64,000 nt of DNA from Thalassomonas viridans. Lineage in GTDB: Bacteria > Pseudomonadota > Gammaproteobacteria > Enterobacterales > Alteromonadaceae. The notes beneath the pieces are model-generated. The model made no database searches and had not been told where the DNA came from. It worked only from the letters and a program-made list of their open reading frames with translations. The translations under genes and the position numbers were made by a program. Below, piece after piece: positions 50,241 through 59,784 of the stretch (within the stretch, counting starts at the first letter, position 1; the number at the start of each line of letters is the position of its first letter). The stretch spans positions 4,278,001 through 4,342,000 of the forward strand of contig NZ_CP059733.1 of the NCBI RefSeq assembly GCF_000948985.2. The letters run 5' to 3'.

Positions 50241-53190
50241 TCCCTTATCCAGTGATAAGTTAACTACAAACAAGGAGAAATCAAAGCAAGGAAGTACGGT
50301 CTTGTCTGATAATGAGTCCGCTAAAGACCCAGGTGAAGAAGCCCATCAAACGGCTCAGGCAACAAGCGGGCAAGCCCCGGTAATCCTCATAAACTCAGAT
50401 CATTACCAGGTACAGAAAAAAATTGGTCAGGGCGGTATGGGCCAGGTATACTTGGCATTGGATACCCGACTGCAACGTACCGTAGCTATTAAGGTGTTAA
50501 CACCGCTCGGACACACTCCCCAAGAGCCATGTGCCGGAACAAGCGACGATAAAGAAGCGCACTTTCAGCAAGCACTGGCTGAAGCCAGATTGCTGGCTAA
50601 ATTAAATCACCCCAATATTGTGCAGATTTATGATGTTATCGTCTCAGGCAAGCATGACGAGCAAGCGCTAGAAAATAATCAGCAGCAAATAGCCCTGGTG
50701 ATGGAATATCTTGGCGGTAAAACCTTACAGCAGTTCCAGCATCAGCATGTCACGACCTTAATCCAGAAGCTGCAAATCATCAGGCAAATCGCTTTAGGTC
50801 TGGCCGCCGCCCATGAGAACGGCATAGTCCATTGCGACCTGAAAGCTTCAAATATTTTAATTGATCTAGACAATAAGGCCGGCAGTGACAGCAGCTATCA
50901 GCCGCACGGTGAAATGGCAGCCAAAGTAAAAATCATCGACTTTGGTATTGCCCAGTCCAGTCACAACGGCCAGCAGGATATCCCGGCGGGCAGCAATACA
51001 TCCGGCAGTAACAGCGGTTATGGCAGCTGGACCTCAATGTCGCCGGAGCAACTGTCTCCGAACACCAGCGAACAGGCAGTAGATTTTCGCAGCGACCTGT
51101 TCTCGTTAGGTATCATAGCTTTCAATTTGATCGCCGGCCGCCACCCGTTTGCCGCCGGTTACGGCTCAGATTCGGCTCAGCAGATTGCCCAGGCAATCCT
51201 GGATAACAAACCCTGTAATGCCAAAGACATTATTCCTCAGTTGCCGCTGCCTTTAGCCCATTTATTAAACCAGTTGCTTGCCCATCAGCCTCTAGACAGG
51301 CCAACAAGCAGCCACAAGGTAGCTGAGCGGCTACAGCAAATTATCATTGCCCTGACCCAGCAGGAAATACTGGCTGAGCAAACTTTGCCGGTCGGTGAAG
51401 ACGGCAAGGTGTTACAACCTGAAAAACCTGAAATTCCTGCGACCAATGTTCCGGAAAGCCAGGAACAGGAAGATAAGCCAAACAAATTAGCAGTAACAAT
51501 CGCTGCCTTTGTGATTTTCCTAATCACATTGACTAGCTTGTTTTATCAGGATATTTTTGCCCCTACGGCTCCGAAAGTACGGCATATAGCGGTATTGCCG
51601 CCAACCCTGAGTGCAAACAGTAAAATCGCAGACATCCAAAAAGACTTGGTTGTGGCCACCATAGACGATGCCATTCGCCAAAGTATCATCAATACCAAGC
51701 ATTTAAGGTTAATATCCCGTACTGAGGTTTCAGCCTTCAATGAAGAAAATAAAGGAAACATCAACAGCATAGGTAATGCCACCGGTGCAACGGATATCAT
51801 CACCACTGAGCTTAATTGTAATAATATCCGCTGTAATGTGACTTTATCTCGCCTATCTTCTATGGAAGATAACAATAAAGACAGTGAAAACGGTAACAAA
51901 AAGTGGACAGTATTTGCTCAAAGAAGCTGGCCGACCCAAGTCGACGGCTTCAATGAAATATTTAACACCAGCCAGGCCAACATCAGCTCTCTTTACCCGG
52001 ACTATGCCGAAACCTATATCAATACTTCTCCTATTAACGAACAGGATTTTCTAGAATACATAGAACTGTATGCCAAAGTTCAAATTAACGGTGAAAACAA
52101 TGATGAAAACCTGAAAAGGTTGCAAGAGCTGCTGACAAGAGCGCCTTATTTATATGCCGGTTACAGCTTATTTCGTGAAGCTTCATTAAATTTATATAAT
52201 GAAACGAAAGACACCGCTTATACTAAACAGTTAGAGCAGGTAATGCAAAGCGTGCCCCCGGAATATAAATACAGTTTATTTCAGGCAATTGACGCCTTTG
52301 TAGTTGCTATAGCAACCGGTGAACTTGACCAGGCACAGCAACAGCTAGAAATTGCAATACAGCGTGGTATTGACAACTCTACCTTAACTGAACTTCAGGC
52401 CGCATTTTATATCAATAACAATGAACTGCCTCTTGCGGTACAGCACTTTAAAACTGCACTACAATTGCGCCCCAGCGCCAAATTATTCTATAACCTGGCA
52501 CTAAGTTATTATTGGTCTGGCGACTTAACCAACGCCAAAAAAACTCTCAATCAACTACTGGCTATTACCCCGACAAAGTACAAGGCCAACCAGTTGTTAG
52601 CAGGGATTTATTTACTCGAAGGGAATCTGGAGCTTGCGATCAAGGCGTATGAAAAAGTAGTCAAAACAAACCCTCAGGTTGTAGATTTAAGCAACTTAGC
52701 CATAGCTTACGCATTAAATGGTCAATACCAAAAATCATTCACGTTTGCCGAATTGGCGGTTCAAAAAGGCCCTAATAATCCCGCATCGCTCTTAAACCTG
52801 GCAGATGCCGAGTTCATTTTAGGGAAAAAAGAAGAGGCCGAAGAGCATTACCGACAGGTAATCGACCTGCACCAGGCGAAAAGTGACCTTAAATCCTGGT
52901 TAGAAACCGCCCAGGCTTATGTCCACCTCAATGATAATAGCGCCGCCATTAAAGCCCTTAACCAGGCCAAAAGGCTGGCTCCAACAAATGGGGAAGTGTC
53001 TTTGACCGCAGCTCTGGTTTATGCCCTGGCGGGTGAGCAATTATCAGCATTAAGCCAGGTAGAAGAAGCATTAGCCGAAGATATCGGCGTGGTCTGGTTT
53101 AATTTACCCTGGTTTGACAAGTTATGTAACAGTGAACAGTTCAACCAGCTAATGATTAAGGCCGGCAACTTAAAACGCTGCCAGCCTTAG
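50227..53190 (+). CDS. Membrane Ser/Thr protein kinase with C-terminal TPR domain
   Basis: 987 residues from a TTG start overlapping the FHA gene. Hanks-type kinase domain (about 60-370): IGQGGMGQVYLALD, catalytic Lys89 in VAIKVL, HCDLKASNIL (Asp204), IDFGIAQ (Asp238), TSMSPEQLSP, SDLFSLGIIAFNLIAG. One TM helix (about 419-439), then a periplasmic or outer domain with a CadC-like beta region (HIAVLPPTLSAN) and TPRs (about 690-985; AVQHFKTALQLRPSAKLFYNLA, AIKAYEKVVKTNPQVVDLSNLA). Together with the FHA protein it makes a two-gene phospho-signalling unit. The start is uncertain because TTG has no strong ribosome binding site. Confidence 0.9.
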   Translation: MSKTNPLSSDKLTTNKEKSKQGSTVLSDNESAKDPGEEAHQTAQATSGQAPVILINSDHYQVQKKIGQGGMGQVYLALDTRLQRTVAIKVLTPLGHTPQEPCAGTSDDKEAHFQQALAEARLLAKLNHPNIVQIYDVIVSGKHDEQALENNQQQIALVMEYLGGKTLQQFQHQHVTTLIQKLQIIRQIALGLAAAHENGIVHCDLKASNILIDLDNKAGSDSSYQPHGEMAAKVKIIDFGIAQSSHNGQQDIPAGSNTSGSNSGYGSWTSMSPEQLSPNTSEQAVDFRSDLFSLGIIAFNLIAGRHPFAAGYGSDSAQQIAQAILDNKPCNAKDIIPQLPLPLAHLLNQLLAHQPLDRPTSSHKVAERLQQIIIALTQQEILAEQTLPVGEDGKVLQPEKPEIPATNVPESQEQEDKPNKLAVTIAAFVIFLITLTSLFYQDIFAPTAPKVRHIAVLPPTLSANSKIADIQKDLVVATIDDAIRQSIINTKHLRLISRTEVSAFNEENKGNINSIGNATGATDIITTELNCNNIRCNVTLSRLSSMEDNNKDSENGNKKWTVFAQRSWPTQVDGFNEIFNTSQANISSLYPDYAETYINTSPINEQDFLEYIELYAKVQINGENNDENLKRLQELLTRAPYLYAGYSLFREASLNLYNETKDTAYTKQLEQVMQSVPPEYKYSLFQAIDAFVVAIATGELDQAQQQLEIAIQRGIDNSTLTELQAAFYINNNELPLAVQHFKTALQLRPSAKLFYNLALSYYWSGDLTNAKKTLNQLLAITPTKYKANQLLAGIYLLEGNLELAIKAYEKVVKTNPQVVDLSNLAIAYALNGQYQKSFTFAELAVQKGPNNPASLLNLADAEFILGKKEEAEEHYRQVIDLHQAKSDLKSWLETAQAYVHLNDNSAAIKALNQAKRLAPTNGEVSLTAALVYALAGEQLSALSQVEEALAEDIGVVWFNLPWFDKLCNSEQFNQLMIKAGNLKRCQP

Positions 53191-53215
53191 TTTTTAACAG
53201 TAGGAGTTTAATGGC

Positions 53216-53794
53216 TTACATGTCGACACGGCCAACTTGAACACTCGGATCCTGGGAATAAAAAACCGGTGCAGGTAACTGACCGACACCAATTTCATAA
53301 CATGTGGCCAGGTAACGAAAAGCAATTTCGTTTTCAAAACTCTCGTCTTTGACCTGGTCGATCGTCATAATCAATTGGTTACCATTTTCAGTCACAACGG
53401 TTTCTACACGAAAATCGTTGTGATCGTTTTCATGGCAATAGATCACCCCTTTACCATGGAAACGCCAGTCGCCCTGATTCTCGACATCATCTTCATCCAT
53501 TTCGGCAATTAAAATAATACGTTGCAGTGCCTGTAGTTGTAGTTCTACAGGGTCGGTAGTTTTTGTTTGGTGAGAGGCAAATTCAACCCGGAAACCGGCT
53601 GGGGTATCTACATATTCATCGCCTTTTAAAATCTTGGTGACCCAAGGCTTGGTTTTATCCGGTGTAACTTTGAAATAGCAGACGGCCGTGGAAATAGTAG
53701 CATGATAATCGTGTCTCACCGGCGCAGGTACAGTAACCACCACTTGCTCGTTTTCATCAACGGTAATGTTGGCTTGTTTTTCTTCAATACTCAT
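53216..53794 (-). CDS. Unknown acidic beta-rich protein
   Basis: 192 residues, pI low, no signal peptide or TM segment. Predicted mostly beta: ITVDENEQVVVTVPAP at the start, RFHGKGVIYCHENDHNDFRV and QLIMTIDQVKDES in the C-terminal half, ending APVFYSQDPSVQVGRVDM. The final segment recalls small beta-sandwich proteins of the DP-EP type, but I would not assign it. Convergent with the kinase, 25 bases from its stop; its own promoter lies in 53795-54094, where no other gene is seen. Confidence 0.65.
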   Translation of the reverse strand: MSIEEKQANITVDENEQVVVTVPAPVRHDYHATISTAVCYFKVTPDKTKPWVTKILKGDEYVDTPAGFRVEFASHQTKTTDPVELQLQALQRIILIAEMDEDDVENQGDWRFHGKGVIYCHENDHNDFRVETVVTENGNQLIMTIDQVKDESFENEIAFRYLATCYEIGVGQLPAPVFYSQDPSVQVGRVDM

Positions 53795-54094
53795 TATATT
53801 TTCCCTAGTTCATCTATTTTTTTTATAATGGTTCATATTAACGGCTTGTTTTTAAAAAACTTTATCTTACAAGCTCTATTAACTTCCAAATTATAGCCCT
53901 TAATAGCAAGCAGGTTAATGTTAAATTCCGCTTTTTGGCCTCTAATTCCGTTCAACTTGCAGCTAAAACAAACTTTATTGGTGCTTTTAAGTTTTTCTGG
54001 CAGGGCCAAAGGGGTGGGAAGATAAAATTTGCTGAAGATAAGGTGAGGATAAAAGGATTATCGTAGCAAGCATTTTTATCCGTAGAAAACAAAA

Positions 54095-54128
54095 TTGCCC
54101 GGAAAAGAAAGAGTTCTTTTCCGGGCAA
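54095..54128 (-). terminator. Terminator of the GGG-motif peptide gene
   Basis: Perfect 15-bp stem TTGCCCGGAAAAGAA / TTCTTTTCCGGGCAA with a 4-base loop. On the minus strand it is followed by TTTTGTTTTC, so it ends the transcript of the 71-residue peptide gene. Confidence 0.88.
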
Positions 54129-54158
54129 TACTAACGTCCTTCTATAGTCACCAGCTCT

Positions 54159-54374
54159 CTATTCAGGCCCGACAGGCTCAGTAGTTTCACGTCCGGTACC
54201 TGGGCCTTCTCCATCTCCTCCCTGAGGGGGAGTATCATAATCCCAAGGGAATCTGCCGCCCCCAGATACCTCAGGTAAAACTTGCAAACTCAATACTTGT
54301 CCTTGGCACTTGGAAACAGGAGATTTTGTAAGGGAAGAAGTTATGTTGGCAAAGAACTCAATTAATCTTTTCAT
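54159..54374 (-). CDS. Small peptide with leader-like N-terminus and GGG motif
   Basis: 71 residues from ATG 54374 (AAGGA about 9 bases upstream; a longer frame to 54491 lacks support). The N-terminal half, MKRLIEFFANITSSLTKSPV then QVLSLQVLPEVSGGG, looks like a double-glycine leader. After the GGG at 38-40 comes a Pro/Gly/Glu-rich, cysteine-free tail (RFPWDYDTPPQGGDGEGPGT). The single Cys is in the leader. With a strong terminator of its own it is clearly a separate transcription unit. Not recognised: secreted or modified small peptide are both open. It is divergent from the giant hybrid sensor at 54747. Confidence 0.6.
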   Translation of the reverse strand: MKRLIEFFANITSSLTKSPVSKCQGQVLSLQVLPEVSGGGRFPWDYDTPPQGGDGEGPGTGRETTEPVGPE

Positions 54375-54746
54375 AGGTCTGCTTTTCCTTTTATCGATCT
54401 GTAAAATTATCCCTTGCCGGTGAATGATAAAGCTTTGTCTTACCCGACAAGTGCATCCATCATAACGGTATTCAACAATTGCAGTTAGCAAGATAACGCC
54501 TATTTTCGTACTTTATTTTTACTTTAAAAAACAATAAGGTAACATCTACACACATTTAATTTTTCACTTTGATGCACCTTTGCACTGCCAAAAATATCTA
54601 TTTGTAGTATATAAAGGCTCTAACTTTCAGAAATAAAAGAATCACTTGTTTCTGCTTGCCATAAAACAAGATAAATAAGTGACATTGCCTTAGCTGAACC
54701 TGATAGCAAAAGCGAATAACACTAGACACAAGGAGGAAGTCTGCCC
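54375..54746. other. Divergent promoter region, peptide gene / hybrid sensor
   Basis: 372 bases, AT-rich, no gene supported. A ribosome binding site AAGGAGGAAG ends about 12 bases before the hybrid sensor ATG. Confidence 0.5.
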
Positions 54747-57700
54747 ATGCCAAGCTGCTTTGCCGGAAAACACCACTTATATTTTTTACTGGTGTTTATT
54801 CAGTTCTTCTTATCTATTGCAAAGCTCAATGCAGGAGAAACAGGCCTGTTCTTCATAGAAAACACTTCCTTCGCCCACTTGGGCGCCGGGGGAAATAATT
54901 ATGCCATAGCACAAAGCAGCTCAGGTACTTTATTTGTCGCAAACCGCAGGGGACTGCTGAGTTTTGACGGAACCAGATGGCAGCTGCTTGAAAATACACA
55001 TAACTTATTACCTGTCTCGATTGCCATTGATAGCAGAGACAAAATCTATCTCGGCAATAACGGTGATTTCGGTTATTTAAACCGGGATCCCCAGGGACAG
55101 TACAAGTTCCACTCCCTTACCAGCCAGCTGGACGAAGGTCACCAGGTAGGCATTATCAGGGAAACCATTATCCGTCCCGACGGCGTATATTTCCGTTCAA
55201 GTCGGTATATTTATTACCTGACCCCGGAAAACAAGCTGAAACTGATCACGCCAAGCAGCTCTTCCTTTCACCGTATGTTTGTTGTCAATGATAAGCTATT
55301 GATCCAGGAGAGAAAGAAAGCACTGGCAACCGTCTATAAGGGGCAGTTAACGCCGGTCAGCAGCGATAAGTTTTTAGCCGACAAAATCTTGTTCGGTGTT
55401 TTGCCTTTTGCCGGTGATATGCTGATGTTAACCAACCAAAACGGCCTTTATCTGTATAACGGCGCTTCCTTTCAGCCTTTTGCCCATCAGGCACAGGAGC
55501 TGCTGGAAAATAACCGGGTCTACTATGCCCGATTGCTGTCCAATAACCTGATTGCCCTGGCAATTGAAGGGAAAGACTCCGGCTTACTGGTACTCAATCC
55601 TTTAGGGGGAATTGTTAAACACATCACGGCTGAACATGGCTTGATGGACGATCTCATCAACTATATTTATGAAGATCATCAAAAAGGTCTCTGGCTGTCC
55701 CTCAGCAATGGCCTTGCCAGGATAAACCTAACCTCTCCCCTGACTTACTTTGACCAGCAGCACCAACTCTCGGGCAAGATTTATGACGTCACCCGGGTGC
55801 AACAATCCCTGTTTGTTTCAACGGCCAAAGGAGTATACCGGTTGACAGATACCGATAAACAAAATGCCCGTTTTACCCAGACATTACCTGATAATGAAGC
55901 CTGTTATGTCCTGCTCCCCTCCTCCAAAGGAGTACTGGCGGCCTGTAATGAAAGCATCTACTCCATAGAAAACCAAAAAGTTCATAAGATAGCAGCCCCC
56001 AAATTTAACTTCCTGGCCATACACCGTTTATCTGATAGCTCAGGTGAAAACACCGAACAATACCTTATCGGTCATAACCGGGGACTGGGATTATTACAAA
56101 ACCAAGCCAATACCTGGCATTACCGGGCAGTAGCCGAACAGGCCCTGACCCTTCCCATACAAGCCATCAGCCAGGACAAGGGGTTGCAATTTTGGCTAAC
56201 CACCCGCGGCCAGGGGATCACTAAGGTCCGTTTTGAAAATGGTTTTCATAGCCCTCCTAACGTCAGCCATTATGATCATACTCACGGTTTGCCTGCGGGT
56301 TATATTTCCCCTTCCAACATAGATCAACAACTGATCTTCAGTACCGACGAAGGCTTTTATCAGGTAAATCCGGATGCCGGGCCAACAGAACCCCTGTTCA
56401 CCCCGGCCACCAGTTTAATCGACCCGTTGATCGGGGAAAATGTCTATATCCATCAGCAGGACAATGGCTTGATCTGGTTAAAACAAGAAGCGCAACGGGG
56501 ACAAAGCAATGGAAGCCAGGCCACTAAAATTGCACTGGTATCTCCCGGAAGAATCACAAATGATGTGCTTTTATACCAATGGAATTTTGAAGAATTCACC
56601 GGCATTGTTTCCGATATAGGTGTATCCCTTTATGTCGAAGCAGATGGGGTGATCTGGATTGTCAACAACGAGCAACTGCTGCGCTATGACAGCAAACTTA
56701 AACCTGCAGCCCGCCAGCCCAAAGCCCCGGTGATCAGCCAGATCACGGATTTGTCCATGCCGGATAATGCCTTATTTAAGCTGCCGCTAGACAGACTGGC
56801 GCCCCTGCCCTACCAAAACAACTCACTGCGTTTTCATTTTGCCTTTGCCAGCTTTGACAGGGCCGCTTTCAACCGTTTTCAATACCGGCTGGAAGGATAT
56901 GATGAGCAGTGGTCTCACTGGAGCCATGAAAGCTTTAAAGACTACACGCAAATTACTGAAGGCGAATACAGCTTCGAAGTCAGGGCAAAAGATGCCTATG
57001 GCAATATCAGTGACACCGCCAGTCTTGCTTTTGAAATTCTTCCCCCCTGGTACCGTACTTACTGGGCTTACGGCCTTTATTTGCTGGTGCTTAGCACTTT
57101 TGTCTATGCCTTTATTCTCTACCGTACCCGCAGCTTAAAGGCACGGGCAAAATCACTGGAGGCCCAGGTTTTACAACGTACGGAAGAAATACACAGCCGT
57201 AATGTTTTGATCACACAGCAAAAGCAGAATATAGAACAGTTGCTCAGCCAAAAAGAGCATTTCTTCGCCCATATCTCCCACGAGTTCAAAACTCCCCTGA
57301 CGCTATTGCTGGCACCAACCAAAGCCCTGCTTAAAAATAATCATGACCCCTTTGTGCGTAAACAGCTGGGCATCATCTATCAAAACGGCCAACGGCTGCT
57401 CTCCCTGGTCAACCAATTATTAACCCTGACAAAACTCAGCCATACCGATAAAACCGGTAAACTGAGCAATAGCCGGGTCAAGTTGCCCGTCAATGCAAGT
57501 TTAACGCATGTCATAAACTCTTTTGCCAGCCTGGCGGAGCAAAAAGGCATTACCATCAGGCACAGTTTCAGCCATGAAATAGTAGTGTCGATGCAGGCGG
57601 ATGCCCTGGAAAGAATCGTCTTTAATTTGCTTTCCAACGCCCTGAAATACTCCCCCCTCAACAGCTGTATTCAGGTGAGCAGCCAAATAAATAACAACGA

Positions 57701-58895
57701 ATTGCTCCTTAAGGTCAGCGATAACGGCTGCGGCATCGCCCAAAGCGAACAAGAAAAAATACTGCAACCTTTTCAGCGGGCAGAGTCGCAGGAAAACCAA
57801 AAAATTCCCGGTACCGGCCTGGGACTGGCAATCGTCTGCGAGCTTGTTAACCTGCACCAGGGCAAATTAGCCATAGACAGTGAACTCGGCCAGGGAGCAA
57901 GCTTTACCGTCACTTTGCCTGTTGTCTGTAACAGTCAGGCTGTCAATACCGGCCCAGCTCCCGAGAACCCGATGCCTTCACCGGCTAAACTCAAGGAAGA
58001 CCTGGCCCTGGAATTAAACTTACTCGTCCCCGAAGAGCCGCAGCCAGAGACACCTGTGCCTGTGGTTATGGAACCAAATCTGACGGGTGCAGACTCAGAT
58101 CAAAAAACCCTGTTGATCATTGAAGACACCCCGGATATGCGCAGCTATATCAAAAGCTTGTTTGCACAGGACTATTACTGTATCTGTGCCGAAAACGGCG
58201 AACAGGGCATTAAACTGGCCCTTGAGCATTTGCCGGATGTGATCATCAGCGATGTCATGATGCCGGTAAAAGACGGCTACCAGGTATGCCACACCTTAAA
58301 AAACCATCAGGAAACCAGCCATATCCCCATTATCTTACTGACCGCCAAAGATGATATCGAAAGCCGCAAGCAAGGCTGGCGCGAACAGGCAGATGAATAT
58401 CTGGCAAAACCCTTCGACCAGGACGAACTTAAAATCCGGGTTGCCAATATATTGCACATAAGGGAGCTGATGAAGCGCCGCTTCGGTTACCAGCTGCACC
58501 TGCAACCGACGCCGCTGCCCGCCAACATTTCAGAGCTTAGCCAAAGGGAGCAGGCATTTTTAACCAAGTTCAAACAGGTAATCCAGGACAATTATATGGA
58601 CAGCCTGTTTAACCTGCCCAGCGCCGCTTCCGCCATGGCGGTCAGCGAACGCTGCCTGCAAAAGAAACTGAAAACCCTGCTTGATCATAATTTCACGGAG
58701 TATTTGCGTACCTTCCGTTTAAAGCAAGCCTGCCGCCTGCTGGAAGAAAACCAGAAAGCCATGGATGTTGCCGATGCCACCGGCTTTTCTTCACAAGCCT
58801 ATTTCAGCCGCTGCTTTAAAGCCGAGTTTGGTAAAACCGCCAGCCAATATCAACAGGAGCACAAAGAAAAGCAAACCTCAGCCCTGCCGGCATAA
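54747..58895 (+). CDS. Hybrid two-component sensor/regulator (beta-propeller, Y_Y_Y, histidine kinase, receiver, AraC HTH)
   Basis: 1382-residue one-protein two-component system. Signal peptide 1-30; periplasmic two-part beta-propeller built from reg_prop repeats (about 40-680); Y_Y_Y domain (about 690-765; FQYRLEGYDEQWSHWSHESFK in its strands); TM about 770-790. HisKA follows with His near 843-847 (FFAHISHEFKTPLTLLLAPT), then HATPase (VFNLLSNALKYSPLN, DNGCGIAQ, GTGLGLAIV), receiver (about 1118-1235; phospho-acceptor in DVIISDVMMPVKDG) and AraC-type HTH (about 1275-1375; YLRTFRLKQACRLLEENQK, FSSQAYFSRCFKAEFG). In Bacteroidetes such proteins sense polysaccharide fragments; here the only close neighbour is the divergent peptide gene, so the target is not obvious. 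Confidence 0.95.
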   Translation: MPSCFAGKHHLYFLLVFIQFFLSIAKLNAGETGLFFIENTSFAHLGAGGNNYAIAQSSSGTLFVANRRGLLSFDGTRWQLLENTHNLLPVSIAIDSRDKIYLGNNGDFGYLNRDPQGQYKFHSLTSQLDEGHQVGIIRETIIRPDGVYFRSSRYIYYLTPENKLKLITPSSSSFHRMFVVNDKLLIQERKKALATVYKGQLTPVSSDKFLADKILFGVLPFAGDMLMLTNQNGLYLYNGASFQPFAHQAQELLENNRVYYARLLSNNLIALAIEGKDSGLLVLNPLGGIVKHITAEHGLMDDLINYIYEDHQKGLWLSLSNGLARINLTSPLTYFDQQHQLSGKIYDVTRVQQSLFVSTAKGVYRLTDTDKQNARFTQTLPDNEACYVLLPSSKGVLAACNESIYSIENQKVHKIAAPKFNFLAIHRLSDSSGENTEQYLIGHNRGLGLLQNQANTWHYRAVAEQALTLPIQAISQDKGLQFWLTTRGQGITKVRFENGFHSPPNVSHYDHTHGLPAGYISPSNIDQQLIFSTDEGFYQVNPDAGPTEPLFTPATSLIDPLIGENVYIHQQDNGLIWLKQEAQRGQSNGSQATKIALVSPGRITNDVLLYQWNFEEFTGIVSDIGVSLYVEADGVIWIVNNEQLLRYDSKLKPAARQPKAPVISQITDLSMPDNALFKLPLDRLAPLPYQNNSLRFHFAFASFDRAAFNRFQYRLEGYDEQWSHWSHESFKDYTQITEGEYSFEVRAKDAYGNISDTASLAFEILPPWYRTYWAYGLYLLVLSTFVYAFILYRTRSLKARAKSLEAQVLQRTEEIHSRNVLITQQKQNIEQLLSQKEHFFAHISHEFKTPLTLLLAPTKALLKNNHDPFVRKQLGIIYQNGQRLLSLVNQLLTLTKLSHTDKTGKLSNSRVKLPVNASLTHVINSFASLAEQKGITIRHSFSHEIVVSMQADALERIVFNLLSNALKYSPLNSCIQVSSQINNNELLLKVSDNGCGIAQSEQEKILQPFQRAESQENQKIPGTGLGLAIVCELVNLHQGKLAIDSELGQGASFTVTLPVVCNSQAVNTGPAPENPMPSPAKLKEDLALELNLLVPEEPQPETPVPVVMEPNLTGADSDQKTLLIIEDTPDMRSYIKSLFAQDYYCICAENGEQGIKLALEHLPDVIISDVMMPVKDGYQVCHTLKNHQETSHIPIILLTAKDDIESRKQGWREQADEYLAKPFDQDELKIRVANILHIRELMKRRFGYQLHLQPTPLPANISELSQREQAFLTKFKQVIQDNYMDSLFNLPSAASAMAVSERCLQKKLKTLLDHNFTEYLRTFRLKQACRLLEENQKAMDVADATGFSSQAYFSRCFKAEFGKTASQYQQEHKEKQTSALPA

Positions 58896-58921
58896 ACCGG
58901 TTGCACCTTTATCTGAATAGC

Positions 58922-58943
58922 ACTCCGGCATCATCGCCGGAGT
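58922..58943 (+). terminator. Hairpin after the hybrid sensor
   Basis: ACTCCGGC / GCCGGAGT stem with a 6-base loop, 27 bases after the stop. No T run, so a weak or Rho-assisted terminator. Confidence 0.5.
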
Positions 58944-59107
58944 AACCGATCCTGGATTTATACGCATCTCGGTCCCCTTTTACATGAGTAGACAGTTAAT
59001 GGCATTCACTGAAAAATAATTAACTTTTCTGTAGTTATTGTTTAAGAACAAACTTTTGTGCATCTTGGTGGAACGATAAAACAATTAACGCTATGTTATA
59101 GCTACGG

Positions 59108-59692
59108 ATGTTTAATTTTAGGAAGATGAAATTGACAGCAGTGACCATGAACGAACTGATGAAGGGCTTGCAGCGGGAGCACAAAGGCCATAAACAACTG
59201 TTGACCCTGCTCGAAGGCAAACTGGCGCGGTTAAAGCAAAATATTCCGCTGGATTTTAATCTCCTCAACGATGCCGTAAATTATATCGACAATTATGCCG
59301 GTCGCTATCATCACCCCAAGGAAGATATTATTTATCATTATATGGTAGACAATGACCTCGACCCCCATAAAGACTTTGCCAAGATCATTGAAGAGCACAA
59401 CAAATTAGAGCAAATTACCAGCCAGGTGCAAACTTCCCTGCAAAGCATTTTATTAGATGCCATCACTTCTACCAGCCGTTTCGCCACAGAACTGGAAGAA
59501 TTTATCCAGATACACCAACAGCACCTGCACATAGAAGACACCGTGGTCTTTCCGCAAATAGAACGCGGCCTGACAGAAGAAGACTGGCAAAAACTATTAC
59601 CGCAAATGCCCAATCAGGAAGATGACCCCCTGTTCGGCACCAAAGTACAGGCCGAATACCTGGAGTTATACCACAGACTCACCAAAAGCTAG
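59108..59692 (+). CDS. Hemerythrin HHE-domain protein
   Basis: About 185-194 residues with hemerythrin-like four-helix bundle. Di-iron ligands fit HKGHKQLL, NYAGRYHHPKEDIIYHYM, EEHNKLEQI and HQQHLHIEDTVVFPQIE. Such proteins bind O2, NO or peroxide, or help iron-sulfur repair; with several anaerobiosis genes in the window an oxygen/NO role is likely. The start is uncertain: ATG 59108, 59126 and 59150 are all in frame and none has a clear ribosome binding site. Confidence 0.85.
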   Translation: MFNFRKMKLTAVTMNELMKGLQREHKGHKQLLTLLEGKLARLKQNIPLDFNLLNDAVNYIDNYAGRYHHPKEDIIYHYMVDNDLDPHKDFAKIIEEHNKLEQITSQVQTSLQSILLDAITSTSRFATELEEFIQIHQQHLHIEDTVVFPQIERGLTEEDWQKLLPQMPNQEDDPLFGTKVQAEYLELYHRLTKS

Positions 59693-59740
59693 CAAATCTC
59701 CTGATAATAGATCCGCAGCTAGCCCTGAACCACCTAGATT

Positions 59741-59770
59741 AATCCGGCTATAAGCAGCTATAGCCGGATT
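59741..59770. terminator. Bidirectional hairpin between converging genes
   Basis: Perfect 12-bp stem AATCCGGCTATA / TATAGCCGGATT, 6-base loop, between hemerythrin and the MBL-fold gene. Confidence 0.7.
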
Positions 59771-59784
59771 GGCTCAAATCCAAG

